Part shown: piece after piece, positions 16,126 through 23,646 of the stretch
Layout: each line of letters begins with the position of its first letter
Numbering within the stretch: the first letter of the stretch is position 1
Origin: Ancylobacter sp. WKF20
Lineage (GTDB): Bacteria > Pseudomonadota > Alphaproteobacteria > Rhizobiales > Xanthobacteraceae
Direction of reading: 5' to 3'
NCBI RefSeq assembly: GCF_029760895.1
Contig: NZ_CP121679.1
Coordinates: 2,804,001 to 2,868,000 of the forward strand
Length of the DNA: 64,000 nt
Translations under genes and position numbers: made by a program
Notes under the pieces: generated by a model
Told to the model about the DNA's origin: nothing
Databases searched by the model: none
What the model saw: only the letters and a program-made list of their open reading frames with translations

Positions 16126-17399
16126 GCCGCCCGGCCCGTGAGCTGCGCCAGCGCCGCGTCGGCGGCCGCGAGGCCGGTCAGATGCGCGCCATGGGCGGTG
16201 GAATAGGCGTGGGCGGAGACCGCCTCACCGGCGAAGAAGACGCGATCGGCTAGCGATTGCCGCAGCCGCGCGCGCATAGGGGCGAGGCTCGGCAGTGCGC
16301 AGCTATAGGCGCCGCCGATCAGCGGGTCCGCCACCCAGTCCGTGGTGGCGACACCCGTCACATGGCGGCGAATATCGGCGCCAAAGGCGTCCGTAAGCGC
16401 GGCGAGGGCGAAGTCCTCCATCGCCTTCGGCCCGGCGGCGACGAGCCGGGCGGCATTGTCGCCGGCCAGCTGGCCGATCGCCATCGGCGCACCGAACGGA
16501 TTGAGGGTGAAGTTGATCGGGTGCCGGGCGGGATCGCGCAAATCGAGCGTGTCGATATAGGTGGTCGGCGGCAGGCCGAACACGTCGCGGTCGAAATGAA
16601 CGGCCACCTTCTCCGCCGCGCCCAGCGGCAGCGCCGCGAAGGCTTCCGCTAGGTCCACCGGCAGATGCGGGGCGAAGGCGAGGCCGCCGCGCGCGATCAC
16701 CGGGGTCGGCACGGCGATGATGACGGCCCGCGCCGTGAGCCGGCCGCGTGGCGTGTCGAGCGCGACACCGGCGCCGGACCAGTCGACGGTCGCGACCGGG
16801 CAGTTGGTGAGGATCGGCAGCGCCGGCGCGGCGCGGCGCGCGACCGCCTGGACGAGGTCGCCATAGCCGCTGGCGACGGGGTAGTTTTCCACCGTGTCGG
16901 AATAGGCGGCGTAGTCGAGGGTGGAGACCCGCTCCGCCTCGGTGGCGGTCATCAGGTTGAGCCAGTGGCGGGTCAGCCGCAGCCAAGGCGTGGCGGTGTC
17001 GATCACCGCGCTCGCGGCGATGTCGCGGCCCTCGTCGCCGGCCTGGTGAACGGCGGTGAACATGCCGTCAATGGCCTGCCAGATGGACACACGCTCCACC
17101 TCATCGGCCCAACGCTCCCCCAGATGCGTCGCCCGCGCCTGCCGGTTGGTGCGGACCATATAGGGGATGCCGAGTTCGTCGGCGGCCTGGCGCAGCGGGT
17201 TGACCGAGGCCGAATGCAGCCAGTGGCAGCCGCGGTCCCAGGCGACGCCGAAGGTCGAGCTATCGGTAAAGGCCCGTCCGCCGGTGCGCGGCGCCGCCTC
17301 GACCACCAGCACATCGACGCCGGCCTGATGAAGCCGGGCCCCCGCCGCGAGACCGGCAGCGCCGGCCCCGACGACGATCACCTCATGATGGCCGCTCAC
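16122..17399 (-). CDS. FAD-dependent amine oxidase-like protein
   Basis: This 425-residue flavoprotein belongs to the amine oxidase / phytoene desaturase-like class. The N-terminal dinucleotide-binding fold is complete (VIVVGAGAAGLAAGARL, then VVEAAPRTGGRAFT). The C-terminal FAD motif is DRVFFAGEAVSAHAYSTAHG, which places the isoalloxazine next to the last helix. The WDRGCHWLHSASVNPL segment fits the family of flavin monoamine oxidases, but the substrate cannot be read from sequence. It is translationally coupled to folA downstream and starts only 6 bases after the sspB stop, so sspB, the flavoprotein and folA may be one transcript. Confidence 0.88.
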   Translation of the reverse strand: MSGHHEVIVVGAGAAGLAAGARLHQAGVDVLVVEAAPRTGGRAFTDSSTFGVAWDRGCHWLHSASVNPLRQAADELGIPYMVRTNRQARATHLGERWADEVERVSIWQAIDGMFTAVHQAGDEGRDIAASAVIDTATPWLRLTRHWLNLMTATEAERVSTLDYAAYSDTVENYPVASGYGDLVQAVARRAAPALPILTNCPVATVDWSGAGVALDTPRGRLTARAVIIAVPTPVIARGGLAFAPHLPVDLAEAFAALPLGAAEKVAVHFDRDVFGLPPTTYIDTLDLRDPARHPINFTLNPFGAPMAIGQLAGDNAARLVAAGPKAMEDFALAALTDAFGADIRRHVTGVATTDWVADPLIGGAYSCALPSLAPMRARLRQSLADRVFFAGEAVSAHAYSTAHGAHLTGLAAADAALAQLTGRAA

Positions 17400-17405
17400 G
17401 GAAAG

Positions 17406-18155
17406 CTACTTCTTGCGGAAGGCATCGAGGCGCACGACCTGCGCGCCCTTCGTCTCGCCATCGGCCTCCGCCTCCGTCGCCGCAGCGGCGGGTTTGGCGG
17501 CCTCTGCCTTGCCGGCGTTAGGCTTGGGGGCATCCTTGGGAGCTTCCGCCTTGGCTGCATCCGATTTGGCGGGCTTCGCGGCCGAAACGGGCTTGCCGGC
17601 GGACTCGGCCGGTTTGGCCGCCACCGGGCGCACAGGCTCCGCCTTGACAGCCTCGACCTTGGCGGGGCGCGGCGGCTTTGCCTCGCCCGCGGAGGGCGCG
17701 CGCGTCGACGGCACCGAGGTGGGACGCGGGACACCAATCGGTGTCGGCGCGGCCGCCGGAGCCGGTGCGGCCTCGACCTCCTCGTCCTCCTCCGCCGCGC
17801 CCGAGGGCTCGAACTGAAGGCCGAACTTCACCGAAGGGTCGAAGAAGCCCTTGAGGCTGTCGAACGGCACATGCAGCCGCTCGGGTATGCCGTTGAAGGA
17901 CAGCCCGACCTCGAAATAGGCCTCGGTGACGATCAGATCCCAGAACTGATGCTGGAGAACGATCGTCATCTCCTCGGGATAGCGTTCCTTGAGGCGCGGC
18001 GAGAGGCGCACGCCCAGGTTCGTCGTGTCGAAGGAGATGTACAGGTGATGGTCGCCAGGCAGACCGTCGCGCGCGACGTCCACGAGGACGCGGCGCACCA
18101 CGGCGCGCAGCGCGTCCTGAACCAACAAATCATAGCGAATAAGATCGACGCTCAT
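17406..18155 (-). CDS. sspB: SspB, ClpXP adaptor for ssrA-tagged proteins (alpha type)
   Basis: This 249-residue protein binds the ssrA tag and delivers tagged substrates to ClpXP. The N-terminal globular domain (about residues 1-130) carries the SspB fold, with HHLYISFDTTNLGVRLS and EEMTIVLQHQFWDLIV. A long Ala/Pro/Lys-rich flexible tail (about 135-235) follows. The extreme C-terminus, QVVRLDAFRKK, is a ClpX-binding (XB) motif of the L-R/V-V type. The tmRNA gene lies just upstream on the same strand, so adaptor and tag source are neighbours. The tail is unusually rich in AKPA-type repeats compared with the enterobacterial SspB. Confidence 0.95.
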   Translation of the reverse strand: MSVDLIRYDLLVQDALRAVVRRVLVDVARDGLPGDHHLYISFDTTNLGVRLSPRLKERYPEEMTIVLQHQFWDLIVTEAYFEVGLSFNGIPERLHVPFDSLKGFFDPSVKFGLQFEPSGAAEEDEEVEAAPAPAAAPTPIGVPRPTSVPSTRAPSAGEAKPPRPAKVEAVKAEPVRPVAAKPAESAGKPVSAAKPAKSDAAKAEAPKDAPKPNAGKAEAAKPAAAATEAEADGETKGAQVVRLDAFRKK

Positions 18156-18249
18156 GCCGGCAATGAACCCGATTCCAGCCTCGACCGCCAGCCGGTCCTT
18201 GAAAGGAAGTGGAGGCTTCTGTTGCCAGGTGCCTCCGAACCCCGCCTTA

Positions 18250-18526
18250 CAGTGCTACCCGCAAGGACTTATTTCCCAGAGATCAAACCGCTTACGCGGC
18301 CTGAGCAACCGGAGCATAGTTGTCGTTGGCAACTATAAGTTTGGTCCGATGACGGCGGTACCATGCCGAGCGAAAGAAAACCCTTTACGCCCTCGTCGAT
18401 CCTGTTTCGCCCCCGCCGGAACCCACCAGCGTGGGATGGGCTCGGGTGGAGGCGCCGGGTACTGCCCCCGGGTCCGATGGGTTTATTACGATGTCCGTTT
18501 ATCGCCATAGCCGGCTTGCACCGGCG
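18250..18526 (-). ncRNA. ssrA: Transfer-messenger RNA, circularly permuted two-piece form
   Basis: On the minus strand the proteolysis tag reads GCC at 18330 through GCG at 18295, then TAA (18294-18292), giving ANDNYAPVAQAA. The coding piece begins at 18414 with GGGGGCG, which pairs with CGCCTCC (18454-18448) of the acceptor piece. That makes a 7-pair acceptor stem with G3-U70, the alanine identity pair, and discriminator A at 18447. A T-arm-like stem, CCGGG-GGCAGTA-CCCGG, precedes it. The acceptor piece is encoded first, a spacer of about 29 bases (18415-18443) follows with a 5-pair hairpin (CCCAC/GTGGG), and then the coding piece. This is the permuted order of Alphaproteobacteria. After the discriminator the genome reads CCC, not CCA. 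Outer ends are approximate. Confidence 0.93.
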
Positions 18527-18532
18527 GAGGGG

Positions 18533-18561
18533 AATATAGGCGTTCGGGCGTCCGGTTGGAA
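18533..18561 (-). promoter_or_regulatory. Probable promoter of ssrA
   Basis: On the minus strand there is TTCCAA (18561-18556), a 17-base spacer and TATATT (18538-18533), immediately before the tmRNA. The -35 is weak and the -10 is good. A start near 18526 would give a leader that folds as GCCGG-TGCAAG-CCGGC. Confidence 0.55.
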
Positions 18562-18591
18562 GGGGGGCGGGCTTGCGTCATCCCGCCCCTT
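18560..18591 (-). terminator. Probable terminator of the gene at 18608-18985
   Basis: An 8-base-pair stem (GGGGCGGG / CCCGCCCC, loop of 10) stands between the stop codon of the small upstream gene and the ssrA promoter, whose -35 it touches. There is no long U run, so strength is uncertain. Confidence 0.4.
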
Positions 18592-18607
18592 GTGCCGGAC
18601 GGCGTTT

Positions 18608-18985
18608 TCACGCCTCCGTCTGGTCGCCATATTGCAGGCGCTCGATCGGCTGGTTGCCGCCCTGCGTGCCCACGAGCTTCTCGTCCAGCTCGGCGATGCG
18701 GGTGCGGATCACCTCCATCAGCACCTCGCGCATCAGCTCATAGTCGAGCCGCACGTCGGAATGGGCGCTTCGCAGCGCCTGACCGGCACGCAGCACCAGG
18801 GCCGGATTCATGTGCGAGCCTTCCACCACGAGGTCGATCGGGTGGGTGGCGTCCTTCTCCAGCAGGTTAAGATGCATGGCGAGGCGGTGATGCTCCATGG
18901 CGAGCGCCGTGGTGCTGTCGGTCCGCTCGATGTTGGTGCCGGCGAGCGTCGCCGCCTTGTCGTCCGTGGTCGCGTTGCTGGACAT
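18608..18985 (-). CDS. Conserved-looking small protein of unknown function
   Basis: I do not recognise this 125-residue protein. The start at 18985 is set by AGGGAGG, 7-8 bases before the ATG; the frame extends further upstream but those residues are Pro/Cys/Ala-rich. After a Thr/Ala-rich N-terminus (about 30 residues) it is helical and amphipathic: ALAMEHHRLAMHLNLLEKD, MNPALVLRAGQALRS, DYELMREVLMEVIRTRIAEL. Four histidines cluster in the first helices. There is no signal peptide or membrane segment. It lies between thyA (divergent) and ssrA and probably has its own terminator. Confidence 0.7.
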   Translation of the reverse strand: MSSNATTDDKAATLAGTNIERTDSTTALAMEHHRLAMHLNLLEKDATHPIDLVVEGSHMNPALVLRAGQALRSAHSDVRLDYELMREVLMEVIRTRIAELDEKLVGTQGGNQPIERLQYGDQTEA

Positions 18986-19184
18986 GGGTTGTTCCTCCCT
19001 CGCTGAATGGTGCGCGCGGGGACAAGCCGGGGAGGTCGATGAGGTTCCCTCGACTACCGGCGCGACGCCAGCGGCTGGCACGCGGTTTTGCTGTGAGCCA
19101 AGCGCCGGCAACGGTGCGTAGGGTGGACGAATGCGCTATATATAGTGGGTCGAGGCACCACCAGCAGCGATGACGAGAGAGACC

Positions 19185-19979
19185 ATGCGGCAATATCACG
19201 AGCTTCTGGAACGCGTGCTGCGCGAGGGCGTCCGCAAGGATGACCGCACCGGCACCGGCACGGTCTCGGTCTTCGGCCATCAGATGCGCTTCGATCTCGG
19301 TGAGGGCTTTCCGCTCGTCACCACCAAGAAGCTGCACCTGCGCTCGATCATCCACGAGCTGCTGTGGTTCCTCGCTGGCGACACCAACATCGCCTATCTC
19401 AAGGAAAACGGCGTTTCGATCTGGGATGAGTGGGCCGACGACAAGGGCGATCTTGGCCCGGTCTATGGCCATCAGTGGCGCTCCTGGCCGGACGGCAAGG
19501 GCGGGGTGATCGACCAGATCGCGCAGGTCGTCGCCGATATCCGCCGCAACCCCGATTCACGCCGCCTGATCGTCTCGGCCTGGAACCCGGCGGATGTGCC
19601 GCAAATGGCGCTGCCGCCCTGCCACCTGCTGTTCCAGTTCTATGTCGCCGAGGGACGGCTCTCCTGCCAGCTTTACCAGCGCTCGGCCGACATCTTCCTC
19701 GGCGTGCCCTTCAACATCGCCTCCTATGCGCTACTGACCCATATGGTGGCGCAGGTGACGGGGCTGAAGCCGGGCGATTTCGTCCATACGCTCGGCGACG
19801 CGCACATCTACATGAACCATATGGAGCAGGTGCACGAGCAGCTCTCGCGCAGCCCGCGCGCCCTGCCGAGCTTGAGACTCAACCCGGCGGTGGACGACCT
19901 GTTCGCCTTCCGCTTCGCGGATATCGCCATCGAGAATTACGACCCGCACCCCGCCATCAAGGCGCCGGTGGCGGTCTGA
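19185..19979 (+). CDS. thyA: Thymidylate synthase
   Basis: This enzyme methylates dUMP to dTMP with methylenetetrahydrofolate, yielding dihydrofolate. Starting at 19185 (MRQYHELL) it is 264 residues, exactly the length of the E. coli enzyme. It also puts the nucleophile in PPCHLLFQF at C146, the E. coli number. The open frame begins 5 codons earlier at 19170, which is less likely. Other landmarks are [50 protein letters not shown] and [18 protein letters not shown]. It is followed 7 bases later by a GNAT gene. Its partner folA lies on the other strand beyond sspB and ssrA. Confidence 0.98.
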   Translation: MRQYHELLERVLREGVRKDDRTGTGTVSVFGHQMRFDLGEGFPLVTTKKLHLRSIIHELLWFLAGDTNIAYLKENGVSIWDEWADDKGDLGPVYGHQWRSWPDGKGGVIDQIAQVVADIRRNPDSRRLIVSAWNPADVPQMALPPCHLLFQFYVAEGRLSCQLYQRSADIFLGVPFNIASYALLTHMVAQVTGLKPGDFVHTLGDAHIYMNHMEQVHEQLSRSPRALPSLRLNPAVDDLFAFRFADIAIENYDPHPAIKAPVAV

Positions 19980-19986
19980 GGCCGCC

Positions 19987-20466
19987 ATGAGCCTGTCCAT
20001 CCGCCCGGCCACACCGGCCGATGCCGCGTTGATCCTCGCTTTCGTCCGCGAACTCGCCGATTACGAGAAGCTGCTGCACGAGGTTGAGGCGGGCCTTGCC
20101 GATATCGAGCGCGACCTGTTCGGACCGAACCCCCGCGTGTTCTGCGACATCGCGGAATGGGACGGCGCGCCGGCCGGCTTCGCCCTGTGGTTCTACAATT
20201 ACTCGACCTTCCGCGGCCGCCACGGGCTCTATGTGGAAGACCTGTATGTCCGGCCGGCCTATCGCGGGCGCGGCATCACGCGGGCGCTGATGCGCCACCT
20301 CGCGCGGCGTTGCGTCGAGGAGGGTCTCGGGCGCTTCGAGTGGTGGGTGCTCAACTGGAACGAACCCGCCATCCGCTTCTACCGGTCCATCGGCGCAGCG
20401 CCGATGGACGAATGGACGGTGCAGCGCGTCACCGGCGACGCGCTGAAGGCTCTGGCGGAAGGCTGA
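19987..20466 (+). CDS. GNAT family N-acetyltransferase (diamine acetyltransferase-like)
   Basis: This 159-residue protein is a GCN5-related acetyltransferase. The acetyl-CoA motif is LYVEDLYVRPAYRGRGITRALM. The C-terminal NWNEPAIRFYRSIGAAPMDEW is the usual motif B region, and the E-D before L-Y-V resembles the spermidine/spermine acetyltransferase subgroup. The acceptor is unproven: polyamine, other amine or protein. It lies 7 bases after thyA and is probably cotranscribed with it. Confidence 0.9.
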   Translation: MSLSIRPATPADAALILAFVRELADYEKLLHEVEAGLADIERDLFGPNPRVFCDIAEWDGAPAGFALWFYNYSTFRGRHGLYVEDLYVRPAYRGRGITRALMRHLARRCVEEGLGRFEWWVLNWNEPAIRFYRSIGAAPMDEWTVQRVTGDALKALAEG

Positions 20467-20519
20467 GCCGCGCCGGACACCGATCCCTGCCGAGAGCCGG
20501 GACAGCACGGGGCCGGACG

Positions 20520-20550
20520 ATCCCGGAGCGACCTTGCGGCCGTCCGGGAT
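20520..20550. repeat. Inverted repeat between GNAT and Spy-like genes
   Basis: ATCCCGGA (20520-20527), 15 bases, TCCGGGAT (20543-20550) is an 8-pair inverted repeat between two convergent genes. It may act as a weak bidirectional terminator or be a dispersed repeat. There is no U run. Confidence 0.4.
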
Positions 20551-20567
20551 GACATCACGCTGCGAGA

Positions 20568-21185
20568 TCAGAGCGGCTCGCCGTCGGGGCCACCAGGGCC
20601 GCCCGGCCCTCCAGGAGGCATCGGGTGGAAGCCGGGACCGCCCCAATCGGGACCACCACGGTCCGGGCCACCGCGTCCGGGGCCGCCATGCGGGCCGTGA
20701 TGACGGTCCCAGCGCGCCATGCGCGGCCCCTCGACCTGCTTGAACAGGATGGCGAAGCGACGCTGCTGCTGATCGTCGAGCGTCTTGAACAGCGGATCGG
20801 CGGCATCCACCACCTTCTTCAGGCCCTCGCCACGCTCCAGCATGCCATCGGCGCGCTCACGCAGCCGCACGATGACGTCCGGCCGATCGCCGGGGCCCTT
20901 CTGTTCGGCGCGCTCCTCGCGGTGTTCCAGCCGCCGGTCGATGCGCTGCTGGGAATAGTCGCGCAGCGCCGCTTCCAGCGCCGGCCAGAGCTTGTCCTGC
21001 TCGGGGGTGAGCTTCAGCCCGGCCTTGAGCGCGGCGATATGGGCGTCGCTCATCGCGCCGGCATTTTCCGCCATCTGCTGCGGGGTCAGTCGGGGACCGT
21101 CGCCCTTGAAGTTCGGCGCGGCCACACCGAAGGCGGCACTGGCAAGCAGGGCGGCGGCGGTCGCGGCAATGATTGTGCGTTTCAT
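20568..21185 (-). CDS. Spy/CpxP-like periplasmic protein (LTxxQ motif)
   Basis: This 205-residue protein has a signal peptide (MKRTIIAATAAALLASAAFG). Its mature part carries two LTxxQ motifs (LTPQQMAEN and KLTPEQDKLWPAL), followed by long charged helices and an 18-residue stretch rich in Gln/Arg. Spy and CpxP are periplasmic chaperones induced by envelope stress. The last 40 residues are Gly/Pro/His-rich (HHGPHGG, GPGGPGGPDG) and may bind metal. The start at 21185 is chosen because AAGGAG lies 9 bases upstream; the ATG at 21194 directly abuts that site. An inverted repeat lies upstream, between it and fumC. Confidence 0.88.
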   Translation of the reverse strand: MKRTIIAATAAALLASAAFGVAAPNFKGDGPRLTPQQMAENAGAMSDAHIAALKAGLKLTPEQDKLWPALEAALRDYSQQRIDRRLEHREERAEQKGPGDRPDVIVRLRERADGMLERGEGLKKVVDAADPLFKTLDDQQQRRFAILFKQVEGPRMARWDRHHGPHGGPGRGGPDRGGPDWGGPGFHPMPPGGPGGPGGPDGEPL

Positions 21186-21295
21186 CGGCCTCATCTCCTT
21201 CTTCGATGAGACCGATGTTGCGCGCCGCATCCCGAAATCTCAAATGAAACTTCGGTAATGCGGCGCGTTAATCTTTAGACACGCAAATGAACAGG

Positions 21296-21313
21296 CATTC
21301 ATCTGCATGAATG
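21296..21313. repeat. Inverted repeat upstream of the Spy-like gene
   Basis: CATTCAT-CTGC-ATGAATG is a perfect 7-pair dyad. It lies 6 bases after the fumC end and about 110 bases upstream of the Spy-like start, in an AT-rich patch. It could be an operator for the stress gene or part of a fumC 3' structure. Confidence 0.4.
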
Positions 21314-21318
21314 TCAGA

Positions 21319-22710
21319 TTAACCCGGCGAGATCATCTTCTCCGGGCGGACAACAGCATCAAACTCTTCATTGGTGACGTAGCCACCACCGACAGCCTCA
21401 TCGCGCAGCGTGGTGCCGTTCTTGTGCGCGGTCTTGGCGATCTTGGCGGCGTTGTCGTAGCCGATCTTCGGCGCCAGCGCCGTCACCAGCATCAGCGAGC
21501 GCTCCAGCGCCGCCTTGATGTTGTCCTCGCGGGCCTCGATGCCGACGACGCAATTGTCGGTAAAGCTGACCGCCGCATCCGCCAGCAGGCGCGCCGACTG
21601 GAGGAAGTTATAAGCCATCACGGGGTTGTAGACGTTCAGCTCGAAATGGCCCTGGCTGCCGGCGAAGCTAAGCGCGGCGTTGTTGCCGAACACCTGCACG
21701 CACACCTGCGTCAGCGCCTCGCACTGGGTCGGGTTCACCTTGCCCGGCATGATCGAGGAGCCCGGCTCGTTCTCCGGCAAAGCGAGCTCGCCAAGGCCCG
21801 AGCGCGGGCCGGAGCCGAGCAGGCGGATGTCGTTGGCGATCTTGAACAGCGACACCGCCACCGTGTTGATCGCGCCATGGGTGAACACCATCGCGTCATG
21901 CGCGGCGAGCGCCTCGAACTTGTTCGGCGCGGTGGTGAAGGGCAGGCCGGTGATGGCGGCGATGCGTTCGGCTACCTTCTCGGCAAAGCCGATGGGAGCG
22001 TTCAGCCCGGTGCCGACGGCGGTGCCGCCCTGGGCGAGTTCCATCAGCGCCGGCAACGTCTGCTCGATGCGCGCAATGCCGTTCGTCACCTGCTGGGTAT
22101 AGCCGGAGAATTCCTGGCCGAGCGTGAGCGGGGTCGCGTCCTGCGTGTGGGTGCGGCCGATCTTGATGATGTGCTCCCACGCCTTGGACTTGGCGGCGAG
22201 CGCGTCGCGCAGATGGGTGAGCGCGGGAAGGAGCGTCTTAACGACCTCCACCGACGCCGCGACATGCATGGCGGTCGGGTAGGTATCGTTCGACGACTGG
22301 CTCATATTGACGTGGTCATTCGGGTGAACCGGCTTCTTCGAGCCCTTCTCCCCGCCGAGAATCTCGATCGCGCGGTTCGAGATCACCTCATTGGCGTTCA
22401 TGTTGGTCTGCGTGCCCGAGCCGGTCTGCCAGACCGAAAGCGGGAAATGCGCGTCGAGCTTGCCGTCGATCACCTCCTGCGCGGCGGCGATGATGGCATC
22501 CGCCAGCTTGGGGTCGAGATGGCCGAGGTCGCGGTTGGTTTCCGCCGCCGCCCGCTTGATGACGCCGAGCGCGTGGACGATGGGCAGCGGCTGCTTTTCC
22601 CAGCCGATCTTGAAATTGCCGAGCGAGCGCTGCGCCTGCGCGCCCCAATATTTGTCGCTCGCCACCTCGATGGGCCCGAACGTATCGGTCTCGATGCGGG
22701 TGCTGCTCAT
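21319..22710 (-). CDS. fumC: Fumarate hydratase, class II
   Basis: This 463-residue, iron-free fumarase interconverts fumarate and malate in the citric acid cycle. The signature [11 protein letters not shown] is intact, as are [32 protein letters not shown] and the [16 protein letters not shown] active-site segment. Length is close to the E. coli enzyme (467). The start ([16 protein letters not shown]) has GAGG 8 bases upstream; the longer frame adds an unrelated N-terminus. A perfect dyad lies upstream of it. Confidence 0.98.
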   Translation of the reverse strand: MSSTRIETDTFGPIEVASDKYWGAQAQRSLGNFKIGWEKQPLPIVHALGVIKRAAAETNRDLGHLDPKLADAIIAAAQEVIDGKLDAHFPLSVWQTGSGTQTNMNANEVISNRAIEILGGEKGSKKPVHPNDHVNMSQSSNDTYPTAMHVAASVEVVKTLLPALTHLRDALAAKSKAWEHIIKIGRTHTQDATPLTLGQEFSGYTQQVTNGIARIEQTLPALMELAQGGTAVGTGLNAPIGFAEKVAERIAAITGLPFTTAPNKFEALAAHDAMVFTHGAINTVAVSLFKIANDIRLLGSGPRSGLGELALPENEPGSSIMPGKVNPTQCEALTQVCVQVFGNNAALSFAGSQGHFELNVYNPVMAYNFLQSARLLADAAVSFTDNCVVGIEAREDNIKAALERSLMLVTALAPKIGYDNAAKIAKTAHKNGTTLRDEAVGGGYVTNEEFDAVVRPEKMISPG

Positions 22711-22744
22711 CTTGAAAACCTCATCAGGTCGGCTGGCTGATAAT

Positions 22745-22760
22745 GTGGCGCCTGCGCCAC
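22745..22760. promoter_or_regulatory. Perfect dyad upstream of fumC
   Basis: GTGGCGC-CT-GCGCCAC (7-pair inverted repeat) is centred about 43 bases upstream of the fumC ATG. It is a plausible operator or leader hairpin. No -10/-35 pair can be placed next to it with confidence. Confidence 0.4.
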
Positions 22761-22881
22761 TTGGACGCGCAGCACTTACCATGCGGACGAAACCGGCGGA
22801 ATGCGACCTCGGGCGGACATTGCACCAAGGCGATGTGCCCCCGGTCACCGAGCCCCGCGTCTCCTTGGACCGCGGGCAAGC

Positions 22882-23613
22882 TCAGCGCACCGCCTCTATC
22901 AGGCGGCGGAACCAGGGGTGCTGGGAGACCGACCAATGGGTCATCTGGTGCATCTGACTGTCCGCCTCGCCGGCAGAATAGGCTCGCACGCAGCCTGAAA
23001 ACGTCGAGAGCCCTTCGCGGGCCGCCCCGCACGCGCCGCGACCGACCCAACTTTCATAGGCGTAACGGTCGGCGGTCACCTCCGGCTCGGGTAAACTGGC
23101 CAGATAGGACGCGGTCGCCCACCAGAAATTATACCAGACCCAGCCACCGCTCGCCGGGAACATGCCCGCAAGCGCGATGCCGTCGCGCTCCATCAGCATC
23201 AGCCAGCGCTCCCAGTGCTCGAACGTGCCGCGGGTGAGTGCCCGCTCGACCCGGCTGCGCACCCGGATGTTCCGGCTGATGCCCTTCGAGTGGAGATAGG
23301 CGACCCGCCCGTCCGGGTGCGCGCAGGCCAGCGTCCAGAGGTGATGCAGCGCCCAGTATTCATAACGATTTTCGTCGTGGACGATGATGGTGGCGGGCGC
23401 CTCGCACAGACCGGCCGCGAAGTCGGCTACTCCCGCGGTGTTGTGTGGGTCGGTGATGACGATGCTGAGCGCGGCCCGATCGAGAAGTCCGAAGCGCCGC
23501 AGATCGGCGATCTGGCCGGCCATCACCGCGCGCCAATTGGACCCTGGGTGCACATAGAAGCCGTAGACCAGGTAGATCGGCCCTCGGGAACCCGCTGCAA
23601 TCCCTACCGGCAT
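22882..23613 (-). CDS. Unknown protein with YLHSKG and Trp-rich motifs, glycosyltransferase-like
   Basis: I cannot name the family of this 243-residue protein. There is no signal peptide or membrane segment. Visible motifs are an N-terminal IYLVYGFYVHPGSNWRAVM, an ENRYEYWALHHLW segment just before the YLHSKGISR box (about residues 105-112), and an aromatic-rich stretch with NFWWATASYLASL followed by YAYESWVGR. Boxes of the H-S-K-G kind occur in uncharacterised sugar-transfer proteins, so a glycosyltransferase-like role is possible, but this is inference. The ATG at 23613 has AGGA 8 bases upstream. It is transcribed alone and faces away from the DUF4169 pair. Confidence 0.6.
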   Translation of the reverse strand: MPVGIAAGSRGPIYLVYGFYVHPGSNWRAVMAGQIADLRRFGLLDRAALSIVITDPHNTAGVADFAAGLCEAPATIIVHDENRYEYWALHHLWTLACAHPDGRVAYLHSKGISRNIRVRSRVERALTRGTFEHWERWLMLMERDGIALAGMFPASGGWVWYNFWWATASYLASLPEPEVTADRYAYESWVGRGACGAAREGLSTFSGCVRAYSAGEADSQMHQMTHWSVSQHPWFRRLIEAVR

Positions 23614-23636
23614 GGACCATGTCCTAACGGAACATA

Positions 23637-23646
23637 CTACCGGTAG
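23637..23646. promoter_or_regulatory. CTACCGGTAG palindrome upstream of the YLHSKG gene
   Basis: This perfect 10-base palindrome lies about 25 bases upstream of the start of the unknown gene. The half-site CTACCGG recurs at 23604-23610 in its first codons. It resembles an operator, but no regulator is known. Confidence 0.3.
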
